DNA of 64,000 nt from Owenia fusiformis. Its lineage: Eukaryota > Annelida > Polychaeta > Sabellida > Oweniidae. The notes under the pieces are model-generated. The model saw nothing but the letters and a program-made list of their open reading frames with translations. It did no database searches and was not told where the DNA came from. Both the position numbers and the translations under genes were made by a program. Shown here piece by piece: positions 1-10,254 of this stretch. Location: positions 29,708,684-29,772,683 of the forward strand of contig CAIIXF020000012.1 in NCBI GenBank assembly GCA_903813345.2. The letters run 5' to 3'. Each line of letters begins with the position of its first letter. Position 1 is the stretch's first letter.

Positions 1-1150
1 TTTGGAATACATTTATTTGAATATCCAAGATGGCCCTGATAGGAAGTACCATCTCAATTGTACCCTCTTCATCGCAGCAATGAACTGGATTGTGAAAGCA
101 GAAGAGTCCAAGTAAAGAGGTCTCAAAGTGAATGATGACACAAAACATCCTTCTTGCCAAGCCTTTATGGACATCATCACTGTTATGACCTAGTCATTCC
201 CTGGAGCACAACAGATTCTAAGCTGCCTCGAGATGATGGCCAATTGGGCATGTATCTAGTGCAATCCAAGGAATCTTTTCAGCTGAGTGGTATACAAAGG
301 CAGCTAATGTGCAATTATTCTTACTATCCATGATGAGATAATTGAATATCTAGGAAAATATTTTGATGAGTTTTTTAAAGATATCAACAGCATCTGTGAG
401 AACTAGAAAAATGAATGAAAGCTATTGACCTTAGCCATGTAGGGAGTTGGTTCAAAGTCTCATACTTTCAGTTTGGTGTTATTCTCCTATGACTTTTCCA
501 ACTATGTAACTTCCATTACAACAACAGAGGCTGAGGAGAAAGAGCAACATCAACAGAGTAAGAAGGGGTGACTTGCAAAGGTTACCTGGGAGTAGATAGG
601 CAACTTTGGTTTCAATAATCTCAAACAAACACACACCCCAAAATAAAGTATTTTAGCACTCTGGGAATCAGCTCTTGACAATGGACCAAGTTAAATTTTG
701 GTGTATCCCGAAAGCTCTAATTGACTCTAATTCCAAGAAAAAAGAAAAAGAGAAAAACAAAGAAAATGAAAAGACAAAGAAAACACATATTGAGAAAACA
801 CAAATAAAGCAAGAAAATTGAAAGGCAGCAAAGAAAACAAAAGAAATAAAACAAAAAACAAAGGCAAAAATGAAAACAACAAAGAACACTGAAAAATATA
901 GGGGTTATAACAGATAAAGAGAGAAATAAGCTAGAAAATAGGAAAAAACTTAACCAACAGCCAATTTGGCAGCGATTTTGGCAGCCATCTTTGATTTTCA
1001 TCAAGACAACAATTTAACAATTAAAGTAAAAAGAAAAAAATTCAATGGTAACTGAAATCCTCAATCCCTAGATCCTAGTAAACTAGTCAATGATACCACA
1101 ATCACTTGCCAACATCCTCTGTTAATGCTTAAAGATATACATGTATGTAC
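1..1150. other. No gene recognised; AT-rich, decayed sequence
   Basis: No intact reading frame with a recognisable domain is visible. Short stop-interrupted coding-like stretches occur in the first 300 bases, which may be an old retroelement or pseudogene, but I cannot name it. Bases 730-890 are A-rich low-complexity sequence that produces long antisense frames rich in F, L and C; these look like composition artefacts. Confidence 0.5.
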
Positions 1151-1154
1151 ATGT

Positions 1155-1830
1155 AAATATTCATTTTGGCAGCCATTTTGAATTTTAATATGAGGAAAGG
1201 TTAAGATGACTTTGGTAAAGGCTAAATCGAAAATATTTTCCCCTGAAATGTAGTTTCAGATATCTATTACGTACATTACATTTCCAATTTTTCTATGTGT
1301 GTATCCATTTTGGCAGCCATTTCAAATTTCTATACAAAGGTATTCTTTAATCACCTAGATTTATCCATGGATGGAATCTGTATTAACCTCTAAAACCCTA
1401 TCATGGTCTGCAAAAGCACTTTTTTACTGTTCTTTGAGTTGATATAAATAGTTTACATATTCATTTTGGCACTCATTTTGGTGGCCATCTTGGAATTTCA
1501 TATAAAGGATATCTACTATTTCTTAAATTTATACACAAATAAAATCCTCGGCCTCTTAAACCTATTCATGGTCTCCAAAGTCACTTTTTAACCGTTCTTT
1601 GAGCTTTTTTTTTTTATCTTATATCAATAGTAACATATTTGTTTTGAGACCCATTTTGGTGGCCATCTTGGATTTCCATATAAAGCAATTTTTTGATGAC
1701 TTAGATTTTGACATAAATGAAATCCTTGACCCCTAAAACCCAGAAATAGACTTCAAAATCACTGTTTTTGCCTCTCATTGTACTAAGATATGATTTCTTT
1801 TATTTGGTAAAAAGCGCAATAGCAGCCATT
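1155..1830. repeat. Degenerate tandem repeat, units of about 145-180 bp
   Basis: Units begin near 1161, 1304, 1461 and 1637 with variants of TTTTGGCAGCCATTTTG or GGTGGCCATCTTGGA. Each continues through a shared body (a CCTCTAAAACCC-like block, then CTTTTTTACTGTTCTTTGAG). A fifth head lies near 1825. The units have diverged, so the array is old. It lies directly upstream of the vWA exon. Confidence 0.6.
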
Positions 1831-2048
1831 TTGAAAAATGGGCGATAACACCCATAAGCTACCACTCCTGCAATGCTATCACATATTTTCTTACTCTGGA
1901 AGTATTTACCTTGCTAAAAATCACTATGAGCATTATTCCCCTAACTTGGTACCGATAACCTAAATTTGGGGGTGAAGCTGATGGCCTATATGTTTCAATT
2001 GTAGAATATTTCTGGCTCATAACCCCATTTGCTTTTAATTGATTTTAG

Positions 2049-2538
2049 ATGGGTCTTGTAACATTCGATAACTTTGTCTATGAAGAATTCTTCTTGAATA
2101 CGTACAACTCGTCGAGTCAAATTGCAAGTCACATTGAAAGAATGGATATTCACCCCGATAATGATAATATGACGAGATGTGGTCGTAGACGAGATTTAGC
2201 CCTCATATCAGCTAAAACATTGCAACTCACAAGTGATCAGGGTATTCGGGATCCAATGGGTATAGAGAATCCACCAATAAAACAGGAAGTACTGATTATC
2301 ACTACTGACGGTGTTACGCTTCCTAAATATTTTGCCCCGGATACCATAAAAGAAGGAGGGGCGCTCAAACAAGATACAAGAGCTGAGGTATTCGTGATTT
2401 CTTTATCAATCGAGGAATCTAAAGACGGTATTGATGAATTCTCCGCCATTGCCAGTCAGCCTACCGACGATTTCCTTATCAAGAATGATTTCGACACATT
2501 ACTTCCTTCCCTGGAAAAAAACCTGGGATGTTTCTGTG
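2049..2538 (+). CDS. von Willebrand factor A domain exon (partial gene)
   Basis: An internal exon encoding about 163 residues of a vWA (collagen-VI/integrin-type) domain. The frame opens with GLVTFDNFV, a typical central vWA strand, and contains LIITTDGV, which carries the T-D-G metal-site segment. It ends at LGCFCG, about where vWA domains finish. A polypyrimidine tract and AG precede 2049, and the donor GTAAGT starts at 2539, splitting a codon after its first base. The N-terminal part of the domain with the DxSxS metal-site loop must lie on an exon to the left, which I could not find. vWA domains bind extracellular matrix or protein ligands. No downstream exon is recognisable, and a mariner-like element begins 7 bp after the exon, so this could be a live gene fragment or a decaying remnant. 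Confidence 0.72.
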
Positions 2539-2545
2539 GTAAGTA

Positions 2546-3531
2546 CAGGGTGTCCAAAAAACAGGACCGTAAGAAACTTGAATAACTCGGTCAATTTTGC
2601 ATATTTTGCCTTGGAATTTCAGAATTATTTAGTTCATTCAATGTGAATTTTGTTGTGTAAGTTTGATAATAATCTACTGAGTCAAAAACTACAGCTCCTT
2701 ACAAAACATGCCCAAAATGTGTAAATCTCATCTCTATGCACAATTCAATCCGGCGAACAAAGCTGTTGATGATCCTCCTACACACATGTCTTTCTGAATG
2801 GACAAATTTGTTCCAAGAACAATTGCTACTGGGGCTTACATCCTCCTGATGAAGGGTTACAGCATCCATTGCATTCTGAACAATGCACTCCCTGGGTGGC
2901 AATGAGGAAACATGGAATCATCAGTCCCTTTTGGTTCGAAGGTGACTGGGGACTTGCTATCACCATGAACAAGGACCAGTAAGTTCTCACCAAGTTTTGG
3001 AGGTCACTAAGCACCAGAAGGGACATCTAAGATAATTAAGCAGTGGTTTCAACAAGCCAATACCACCCCAACACTGCAAATGATATGCTGAAATGGTTTA
3101 GGCAATGCTTTGGTGGTCAGCTCAAAAGTTGCAGAACGCAAACCATATGGGCAGCTCATTCGCCTGATCTAAATCCCCCAAATTTTTATTTTTGAGGATT
3201 TCTCAAAGCCAATGTGTATACTGACAGGCCCCTAACAATCTTAAGAGGGCAATAACTACCCCAATATTCACCATCCACATTAATGTGTATAGGTAAGGGT
3301 CATTAACAACTTTGTTCGCAGGATTCGTTTGTGCATAGAGAGGAGAAGTGCCCACTCTGAGCATGTTTTGTAAAGGACTGTAGTTTTTGACGCAATAAAC
3401 AGATTATCACCAAACCTTCAGAACAAAATTCACTTTGAATGAAGTAAATAATTCTTAAATTTCAAGGCAAAATATGCAAAATTGACCGAGTGATTCAACT
3501 TTCTTACGGTCCTGTTTTTTTGGACACCCTG
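2546..3531. mobile_element. Mariner-family foldback element (986 bp) with TA target site
   Basis: Ends are CAGGGTGTCCAAAAAACAGG and its reverse complement, flanked by TA on both sides (2544-2545 and 3532-3533). Inside, on the plus strand near 3130-3370, are stop-broken remains of a transposase C-terminus (a SPDLNPPNFYF-like stretch). The same C-terminal coding sequence also appears inverted near 2700-2790, so the left arm is a copy of the right end and the terminal inverted repeats reach about 240 bp. The transposase is related to the better-preserved copy at 36.4 kb. The element is non-autonomous and dead. Confidence 0.85.
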
Positions 3532-3539
3532 TAGATCTC

Positions 3540-4127
3540 TCTAATATAGCTTAATTCTATTTAACCGTTTAACTCAACTTACATTCAATTTCTCCGAGTC
3601 TACTTTCTTCTTTGATATGAACGTCCCACTACTTATCAAACAATGATGTTAATCTGTTTCAACTTCAAACTACAGGTATTCCTAACTAAAGCGCAATTTA
3701 AAATACCGATATCAAACTTGACAAAATTCGAATTTGAATTTGATGGCGCTTTAATACAGCGTGCAAAGCGGCTTTGCACACCGCATTAAAGTGCCGTTGG
3801 TGTGAACCTAGCTTAACAAAATGTTCAGAGGATATTTTTGCATTGTAGTCAATGAAATCACCATTTGAGTTGTCTTACAAATAAGGCAGGTACATATGTA
3901 ACCAGGCTATTTCATATTTTGAATTTCATATTGATCAATCCCCATTTGTTTCCTTGTTCATTTTAACAGGTCCTTTTAATCCTCTTGCATCAACTACTTT
4001 TACATCCAGTATTTCAGATATTTATAACCATGTTGTTTGCAAGTCACTTTTGTATATATGCTCTATTGTTTAAACCAGTTTTGTATGTTATTTCATGCTG
4101 TGTTTTTACTTTTCATTCATGTCTTCA
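3540..4127. other. Intergenic; contains one GGCGC-family palindromic MITE
   Basis: AT-rich sequence without a supported gene. Bases 3738-3807 hold a short palindromic MITE of the family seen at 7.3-8.4 kb, recognised by TGATGGCGCTTTAA near one end and CCGTTGGTGTGAA at the other around a GCAAAGCGGCTTTGC core. Confidence 0.5.
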
Positions 4128-4314
4128 TGTTATATATATAGATCACATTCACTCACTCAGTTGAGTTTGGGTGTTGCCCAGTAAGTCAGTTAGTTAGTCA
4201 ATTGTTGCAGAGATACATGTATCAGATTTTGAAATAGACCTTTTTAGACATTTTAAATCATAGTTTCTGTTGTATTTTATTCGCCACCCACGGCCTTCCA
4301 TCGCCCATTTACAT

Positions 4315-4331
4315 TGGTACCAGGAGTGGGG
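4315..4331 (+). other. Primer-binding site complementary to a tRNA-Leu 3' end
   Basis: TGGTACCAGGAGTGGGG is the complement of CCCCACTCCTGGTACCA, which I recognise as the 3' end (with CCA) of animal tRNA-Leu(UAA). This identification is from memory of tRNA sequences and was not searched. Confidence 0.6.
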
Positions 4332-4400
4332 TAGGCAAATATAACAGCGTGTGAGGTGAGCAAATAGTTTATAGCTGACTGACTGAATTTTAGCAACACA

Positions 4401-4826
4401 ATGGATTTATCACTCGTGACCTGTTGGTTTTGTAAAGGAAGAGGTCATCGTAAAAGACAATGCATTTCGTTTATACAAGAGATATATTATTGTTTATTAT
4501 GTGGAACTAATGGAATGCATCGCACCAAGGATTGTCAATCATCTTTGACTGTAAATTGTAAATCTGTGCAGGTACAGACAAAGCCAAAAACGCACAACAA
4601 GTACAGCCAAGCAGAATCTGTAAATATGGACGTTTATACCAATGCAATTTCCGATTATAAACGGATCGAAAGTGAACTCTTTGGACAGAAGAAAGGAAAT
4701 CAGATGTATAAAGAAAAAATTGCAAAATTGGAAGTTGAACGATTGGACGACAAAACTCAGCTGAAAACACAAAGGAAATTGATAAAATCTCTGGAAAACG
4801 ATATTCGTGAATATAGTGATAAATAA
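4401..4826 (+). CDS. gag-like protein with two CCHC zinc knuckles and a coiled coil
   Basis: A 141-residue ORF. Residues 8-21 form a zinc knuckle CX2CX4HX4C (CWFCKGRGHRKRQC). Residues 31-45 form a second, CX2CX5HX4C. The rest, roughly residues 70-141, is charged and lysine/glutamate-rich with heptad-like spacing, probably a coiled coil. Retroelement gag proteins use such knuckles to bind RNA. Here they are N-terminal, whereas gag proteins normally carry them near the C-terminus, so this could instead be the tail of a longer gag whose front is missing, or a host zinc-knuckle protein. The ORF ends at a stop after which similar coding sequence continues, first in frame and then frameshifted. It is therefore a disabled retroelement gene more likely than a working host gene. 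Confidence 0.55.
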   Translation: MDLSLVTCWFCKGRGHRKRQCISFIQEIYYCLLCGTNGMHRTKDCQSSLTVNCKSVQVQTKPKTHNKYSQAESVNMDVYTNAISDYKRIESELFGQKKGNQMYKEKIAKLEVERLDDKTQLKTQRKLIKSLENDIREYSDK

Positions 4827-5149
4827 TATATCTCGACCAGTGAATCTAGTCTTCTGCAATCTAAACTTCAGGAATCCGTAAAACAAATTTCTGCACTTTC
4901 ATCACGTTCCACGAATATTCAGCTATAATTGCGGACATCGAAAATAAACTTAAGGATCGAACGCAAGATTTAGAAACATATTCATCAGTGATCCGATCTC
5001 AACAAATCAGAGTCGATGACCTTGTCAAATCGTCTACTGGAAATTCCAACTTCTGGGGACTACTAGGAAATCGTATCCTTCAGAAAACCTCATCACACAA
5101 TCCATATTCCACGCTTACCAACCAACCACTTATCTTTGATGTCTGAGGA

Positions 5150-6010
5150 ACTCTTGTGTGTGTCAACTAGCGACTATATGATGATATGAGATGATATAAT
5201 ATAACACTGCTGTTGATATAATTCTGTTGAAATGATATATTGATTGCTGATATGATAACGATGCTGATGTGATATTGATAGTGATATGATAACGATGCTG
5301 ATGTGATATTGATAGTGATATTATTGACTTTAGAATCAATGTGTTTCAATTTTATACATAATATTATAATCTAACATTTTCTTTAAGTTTGACTTAAATA
5401 ATGATAATCATGCAAGTAATTACATTTGTATCTTTGCTGCATTAATAGTTAAACCATTTACAATCTCAATATTTGCAGATGTTTATTTAATTATAATCTC
5501 TAGTGGTGTATAGCTTTGCCTTAAATGGTGTATTGCTTGGTCTTAATTGATGCATAACTGCTTTAAATGGTGTATAACATAGCCAATCATGGTGAACTAC
5601 TTTGCCACAAAATGGTGTATATGTAAGCCTATATTGGTGTATATAACTGCCTACCATGGTGCACTATTTTGCCTATTGTGGTGTGGGATGATATAAACCT
5701 ATAATGGTGCTGCCAAGAGATACAATTTTAAACATTTTGCTTATATTCTTCAGGTTTATCATAACACAGTGCAAATTTCAGTATCTAAAATGTAGCATTG
5801 ATTCAAGTATGATGCCACTTCATTACTGTTTTCTTTTGTTATTCAATTAATGTATTATGTGCATGCGTTAATTCTTAGGCACTTCAATATGGTGTTATTT
5901 ATATTGTATTTTGTTAAGGTCGTGGATGTTTTTCAGGGGAGGATAAACCTTTACTAAATATTTTATTGTAAATCATTTTGAAAAGTGCAGTTTATTATGT
6001 TTTTGTAACT
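5150..6010. repeat. AT-rich low-complexity region with GATATGATAACGATGCTG and TGGTGTAT repeats
   Basis: A 35-bp block GATATGATAACGATGCTGATGTGATATTGATAGT occurs twice between about 5250 and 5325. From 5500 to 5710 there are about eight degenerate copies of a 25-30-bp unit built on ATGGTGTATA and TTTGCC. From 5720 to 6010 I see no gene. AATAAA-like signals readable on the minus strand near 5960-6000 could serve the gene ending at 6023. Confidence 0.5.
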
Positions 6011-6022
6011 TATTTTTAATGT

Positions 6023-7075
6023 TTATGGCTGAATAAGGTTTAATGTGGGACCATTAAAGACGTTGATCAATGAAGGCTGAAATGGTAACTCAGGCAGGCT
6101 AAATAGTTCTTTGAACGTTCTTCTAACTGCTTCAATATCCACTGTAGTGCTATTATCTTCAACTACAGATTTAGTTTTGGTAGTGTTGGCAGAAGTGTCT
6201 ACATTTTCCCTAACTTTTACACCTGCTAAGTCATCATCAGAATCACCAGATGGATTGTTCTTTACAGCTTCACTTTCACTCAATACAGACTTGCCCGATT
6301 CCGATTTTAACACGTCTGATGTCTCTGAGTTCAAATTAGCCGCGTCAGATTTTGGAATATTTGATTTTCCAGTGCAAGGTTCTGATTGGTCACTACAATC
6401 TGTTTGTTCTTCTGATTCGTCCTTATCTTTGTCTTCATCTTCAAGTTGTGCGTTCATTTCTTCTTTACTTGGTTGGATCTGGAAACTGAGCTCTAGCGAC
6501 TCCTGGTTATTGAAGACGCTCCCAATGATACGTATGAGTTGAGACCAGTTTTTGGTGGCTTTACATTCCTCTATGATGGCTGCAACTTTCGCCTCTGTCA
6601 AGTATGGAGTTTCTTTCTTGGCTGGTGGAGAAGGGGTCTTTTTATTTTTATGAGCACTCTCAATAGGTGGTGCTTTGGTAGAGCTAGAGGCCCCTGAAGT
6701 GGAAGGTGAGTCAGTGGAGGCATCTGGTGACAACTTCTCTGGGACTTTTGCTATCTTTGTGGGTGTGTCTTCACATATTGGAGCTTTCTCTTTAAACAGC
6801 TGTATTGCTTGCACACCAGCCTGATTCCTCGTTAGGTCCTTCATGTAAAACTGACCACTGGAGGCACAGTGTTTATTGGAGCATGACGTATCTCCACAGC
6901 CCTCCGTCAGTTGGAAGAAATACTTCTCGATGAGTTGTTTAGCTGCTGCTCTTTTCATGGTTTCAGAGTTCTGGGATTGAGGTTTTCCTGAGGGCGCCTG
7001 AGAGGATGATAGGTCAGTATTTGCAGCTTGTGCTCCTTCCTCTCTCTCCTCACTCTGGTTGTCGTTTAAGCTCAT
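6023..7075 (-). CDS. UBE3A/E6AP-like N-terminal protein with AZUL domain; HECT domain absent
   Basis: The frame encodes 350 residues from the ATG at 7075. Residues 40-101 match the AZUL zinc domain of the ubiquitin ligase UBE3A. It begins MKRAAAKQLIEKYFFQLTEG and has four cysteines (60, 65, 70, 101) in the family's CX4CX4CX30C pattern; in UBE3A the domain binds zinc and docks the ligase to the proteasome. Further UBE3A-like blocks follow: TPYLTEAKVAAIIEECK, then SQLIRIIGSVFNNQESL, an acidic DEDKDKDESEEQ stretch and VDIEAVRRTFKELFSLPE. The frame then stops at 6023 without reaching the HECT catalytic domain. No good splice donor is visible near the end, and AATAAA-like signals follow. On the 5' side TATATGTTCAG stands just before the exon as an acceptor, so the upstream frame is intron or UTR. 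It may be a truncated retrocopy, a short AZUL-only product, or an exon whose donor I missed. Confidence 0.75.
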   Translation of the reverse strand: MSLNDNQSEEREEGAQAANTDLSSSQAPSGKPQSQNSETMKRAAAKQLIEKYFFQLTEGCGDTSCSNKHCASSGQFYMKDLTRNQAGVQAIQLFKEKAPICEDTPTKIAKVPEKLSPDASTDSPSTSGASSSTKAPPIESAHKNKKTPSPPAKKETPYLTEAKVAAIIEECKATKNWSQLIRIIGSVFNNQESLELSFQIQPSKEEMNAQLEDEDKDKDESEEQTDCSDQSEPCTGKSNIPKSDAANLNSETSDVLKSESGKSVLSESEAVKNNPSGDSDDDLAGVKVRENVDTSANTTKTKSVVEDNSTTVDIEAVRRTFKELFSLPELPFQPSLINVFNGPTLNLIQP

Positions 7076-7283
7076 ACGAGTAACTGAACATATATAAAAT
7101 GAGGTGGTTGGATAAATTAAATCGCCGTCAGATAGATTTTCGGCTCGTCCATTTTTGGAAATTTGGACTGTCTGAGAAGATCGTACTACTGCCTTCACAA
7201 GGAACGAATATATATTGGGATATTGACCCTCATTGGAATATGGACACTCATTTCACTTTAAAAAGTTATCTTGGATTACTTAA

Positions 7284-7378
7284 TTCACACCAAAGGCGCT
7301 TTGATGGCGTTTTAAAGCGCCGTGCAAAGTGGCTTTGCACGCCGCTTTGAAGCGCCATCAAAGAGCCGTTGGTGTGAA
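7284..7378. mobile_element. GGCGC-family palindromic MITE
   Basis: A near-perfect palindrome: TTCACACCAAAGGCGCTTTG on the left and its near reverse complement CCGTTGGTGTGAA on the right, around a GCAAAGTGGCTTTGC centre. Related copies lie at 3738-3807, 7939-8245 and 8320-8355. It is too short to encode a protein. Confidence 0.7.
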
Positions 7379-7379
7379 C

Positions 7380-7935
7380 TTAGCTTTATGGTTCGGCCAA
7401 AGTTCTAAAAAGGAAGCCCAATGTTCTGCTTATAAACCCATATTCTTACTATTGGAAATGGGTTCTACTAATACTATCCCACATGAATCTACTTGTTGAG
7501 ACTTGATCAACTTGAGCTCTTCTGAGATAATGACGAGTTCGAGCAAGGGTGTATCGACTTAACAAGGGCCTGTGGTTATACACAATTGACTAAAAGCTGC
7601 ACATCATCATGTCATCATACATTGGGATATATACAAAAATCCTCATTGTCTCAGAAGGACTCAAGTTGATCGAGTCTCAACAAGTAGATTCATTTGGGAG
7701 AGTATTCTACTATTGGGAGAATCCATTTTCAATAGTAAAAATTTGGCTTTTAAAACAGTACATTAAAGTTAAACTAAAGTCTTTTTGGAGATTTTGGTTA
7801 GCTCTAATAAAATGTTTTGCCCCTTTCATTCCAATGTTTGTCTTGTTATATTCAAACATTTAACATGGCTGAAACTAAATTGCAAACTAATTCCCTAAAT
7901 CCCAACGTTACAACGTTACAAAATTACAATTAATT
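7380..7935. other. Intergenic; no gene supported
   Basis: A frame at 7609-7863 lacks recognisable motifs and coding character. The segment at 7435-7530 and that at 7610-7720 share an inverted relationship around 'ATTGGGA..CAAGTAGATTCAT', suggesting another decayed foldback element. Confidence 0.4.
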
Positions 7936-7938
7936 TTG

Positions 7939-8356
7939 GCGCTCTTCCCGAATATCCCGCTTTCCTCCGAACTTTTCTACGACCTATTACGACCCCGACG
8001 CTTTAATCAAGCTTTGTTACGCTTTGGTGCCGCTTTACAAGCCGCTTTAAAGCGCCATCAAAGCGCCGTTGGTGCGAACGCTTAAACAGTTTAAATTTTT
8101 AGCGCTCTTGCCGAATATCCCGCTTTACTCCCGAGCTTTTCTACGATGTATTACGACCCCGACGCTTTAATCAAGCTTTGTTACGCTTTAGTGCCGCTTT
8201 ACAAGCCGCTTTAAAGCGCCATCAAAGCGCCGTTGGTGTGAACGTAGCTTTAAGACGTCATGAGCATCGTCTGTGATATTGCACAGAGTGTCGCAGAAAC
8301 GTACCTTCTTGGTAAAGTTAAGTTCACACCAACGGCGCTTTGGTGGCGCTTTAATG
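7939..8356. repeat. Tandem pair of 163-bp MITE-derived units plus an inverted end
   Basis: Two units start at 7939 and 8102 with GCGCTCTTCCCGAATATCCC (second copy with a G for C). They run through ACGACCCCGACGCTTTAATC and end in the GGCGC MITE end GCGCCATCAAAGCGCCGTTG. A further inverted end, TTCACACCAACGGCGCTTTG, lies near 8323-8345. The structure looks like a MITE that was duplicated together with its flank. Confidence 0.65.
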
Positions 8357-9400
8357 CTCTCCAATAAATAAAAGCGGAGGAAATATAGAAACATGAACAT
8401 AAACATAACACCTCCCTCACAAAAGTTGTTTTTCCTTTGAATTACTCATCCAAATTAATTTTCGTAAACGGAACTTCAAAAAACGGTTAGGACATGCAGT
8501 TAAGATTTTGCAAACAAAAATCCAAAAGTGACCTTTAATAATCAAATGTTAATACCAAGAGACATACAGTATATTGGAAGTTCAAACCTGTAAGCAGTTT
8601 CTACGGAAATGCGCAGTAGACGATCGCGACAGACAAGAAAAATGAGGGAGATAATAAAATATAACACATCAGCACTTAAGCAGCACTGGCGGATCCAGAA
8701 GCTAACAAGTGGGGGAATTTTGAGTCAGGAAAAAAAAATTTGGGCCCCTAAACCTTAAAATTGGGCCAAATTTTGAAAAATTTCCCCATTTTCTGATAAT
8801 TTGGCCTACTTAAGGCCAAAATTATGCCCAAATAGGTCTATTTTGGGGGCCCTTTTTTCTTGGGGCGGGGACTCGGGCCCCATGCCCCCCTGAATCCCCA
8901 AGTGAGCATGGTATGCATCATGCCGATATCTGATCAGAAAAGGGATACAAATAGCTATGCATCCTATGCAGTACACGTGTGTGCAATCATCCTCCTGAGC
9001 AGGTGTCCAGAATACGTACCCCCTCCTTCAAATAAAGATGTTCCAAGCAAAAATATAAACTTTAGGTGAATGCAAAATAAGTTTTGGCCTGTGTTGTTCA
9101 TTCATCATGTAAGAAGAAATACAATAAGCAGATGTGTAGACTCATAACCAGGATCCGATAATGTGATTTAGGCAGACAGTTGCCTACAGCTTTCACCTAT
9201 TTCCTTTTTTTATATTTTGAATATGCAATGCATATCTTACTTGCGGGAAGAGAACTGCTTAGCGAACACCAGGGAGCATTTCAGAAAGGTTTGAGCCTAA
9301 GAAAAGGAGGCCAAGAGGCAACGGTCATTTTTGAAAGGGACATTTCTAAAACTACATGTAAGCCGTTTTGGAACTTCAAATATACTCATATATATGTTTA
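8356..9400. other. Intergenic with MITE ends; no gene
   Basis: At 8356-8408 the sequence CTCTCCAATAAA followed by an ATAAACATAA tail recurs at 27.78 kb and looks like the 3' end of a dispersed element. At 8690-8900 is one end of a G/C-run MITE (CACTGGCGGATCCAGAAGC) with A+T-rich spacers between runs of G and C. Bases 9230-9300 resemble 27430-27490 and so mark the left side of the oxidase gene duplication. Confidence 0.5.
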
Positions 9401-9401
9401 A

Positions 9402-10196
9402 TTGACACCTAATATCAATAAAATTGTGAAAATAAAAGTGTAATTCATTCTATAACGACGCAGTATGCATTCAACCTATCCCCAACCTATATATTTTGAA
9501 ATTGTCGTTTTTATAAAGCGTCCCCAGCATTCATAAAAATGGTGTTCAAGATACACTATCCAAATCATTTTGGCATCTTTGAAGCTAGACAGTTTCTGTG
9601 TGATTTTATGACAATTCGGAAATGTTCATCAGATAAGAGCCCAAAGATTTCCCAAAGATGACCTTTCGTATTGGCACGTTCGATAACCAATTTTATAAAC
9701 AGGCCTCATTTGCCATTAAAAATGGATCTCACAATGTTCGCTGTTGTTTTATGAGAATTTCTACAAGTATGGATCGAGCAACTTCAATAGTATTACCGTA
9801 GTTTTGAAATGGTGATGTTGAAATGAGTTTAACTGAAATAATCGCCATTTCCACGATTTCAAATTTTACTTTGTGCATGCTCGGACTGAGAGAGCACATG
9901 TTCATAATTGTTCACGTGATAACATCTTGCAATTTGATTGGACATCATATATTGGGAAATCCCCGAATACGATAGAAGATGATAGTATTATGGGAGCTAC
10001 TCACTTCCTCTGCCGTTTGATGATATAATGATATTTTGTGTTGTGAGAGTACTTGCTGGACCACGTCAACTTTTTGAGACGCTGTCTAAAAACGACAATT
10101 TCAAAATATATAGGCCGTTGATAGGTTTAGTGTATGCTGCGTCGCATATAGAATGAATAACACTATTTTCACAATTTTATTGATATTAGGTGTCAA
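9402..10196. mobile_element. Foldback TIR element, about 795 bp
   Basis: Termini TTGACACCTAATATCAATAA and the exact reverse complement ending GGTGTCAA. The arms remain alignable for about 115 bp (left to about 9520, right from about 10085), including AAATTGTCGTTTTTA and its complement. The centre has no ORF. The target duplication is not clear. It is a non-autonomous DNA transposon. Confidence 0.78.
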
Positions 10197-10254
10197 CTAC
10201 ACACGTATGAGACACGTATTGTTATGTTTTATGTTATACGTTGTGTTATGTTTA

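Larger units (their letters stand above)
4128..5143 (+). mobile_element. LTR retrotransposon remnant (5' end and gag-like region)
   Basis: A 17-nt primer-binding-site candidate (4315-4331, TGGTACCAGGAGTGGGG) follows a stretch ending in CATTTACA, as a 5' LTR would. The gag-like ORF begins 70 bp later. The putative LTR start near 4128 (TGTTATATATATAG) is a guess because no second LTR was found. Coding similarity continues after the ORF stop at 4826 in the same frame, then shifts frame near 4925 and stops at about 5143, so the element is broken. No protease, reverse transcriptase or integrase is visible. The zinc knuckles and primer site suggest a Ty3/Gypsy- or BEL-like element. Confidence 0.55.

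Noticed and set aside
668-1004. Two antisense frames rich in Phe, Leu and Cys
   Set aside because: They run through A-rich low-complexity DNA with no motif or splice context; composition alone keeps stops out.
4507-4886. Antisense frames opposite the zinc-knuckle ORF
   Set aside because: The plus strand has spaced CCHC ligands and a coiled coil; the antisense frames show no domain.
6111-6542. Plus-strand Ser/Thr-rich 143-codon frame
   Set aside because: Shadow of the UBE3A-like exon, whose minus-strand frame is supported by homology.
7076-7198. N-terminal extension of the UBE3A-like frame to the ATG at 7198
   Set aside because: An acceptor-like TATATGTTCAG lies between it and the ATG at 7075, and the extra residues show no UBE3A similarity.
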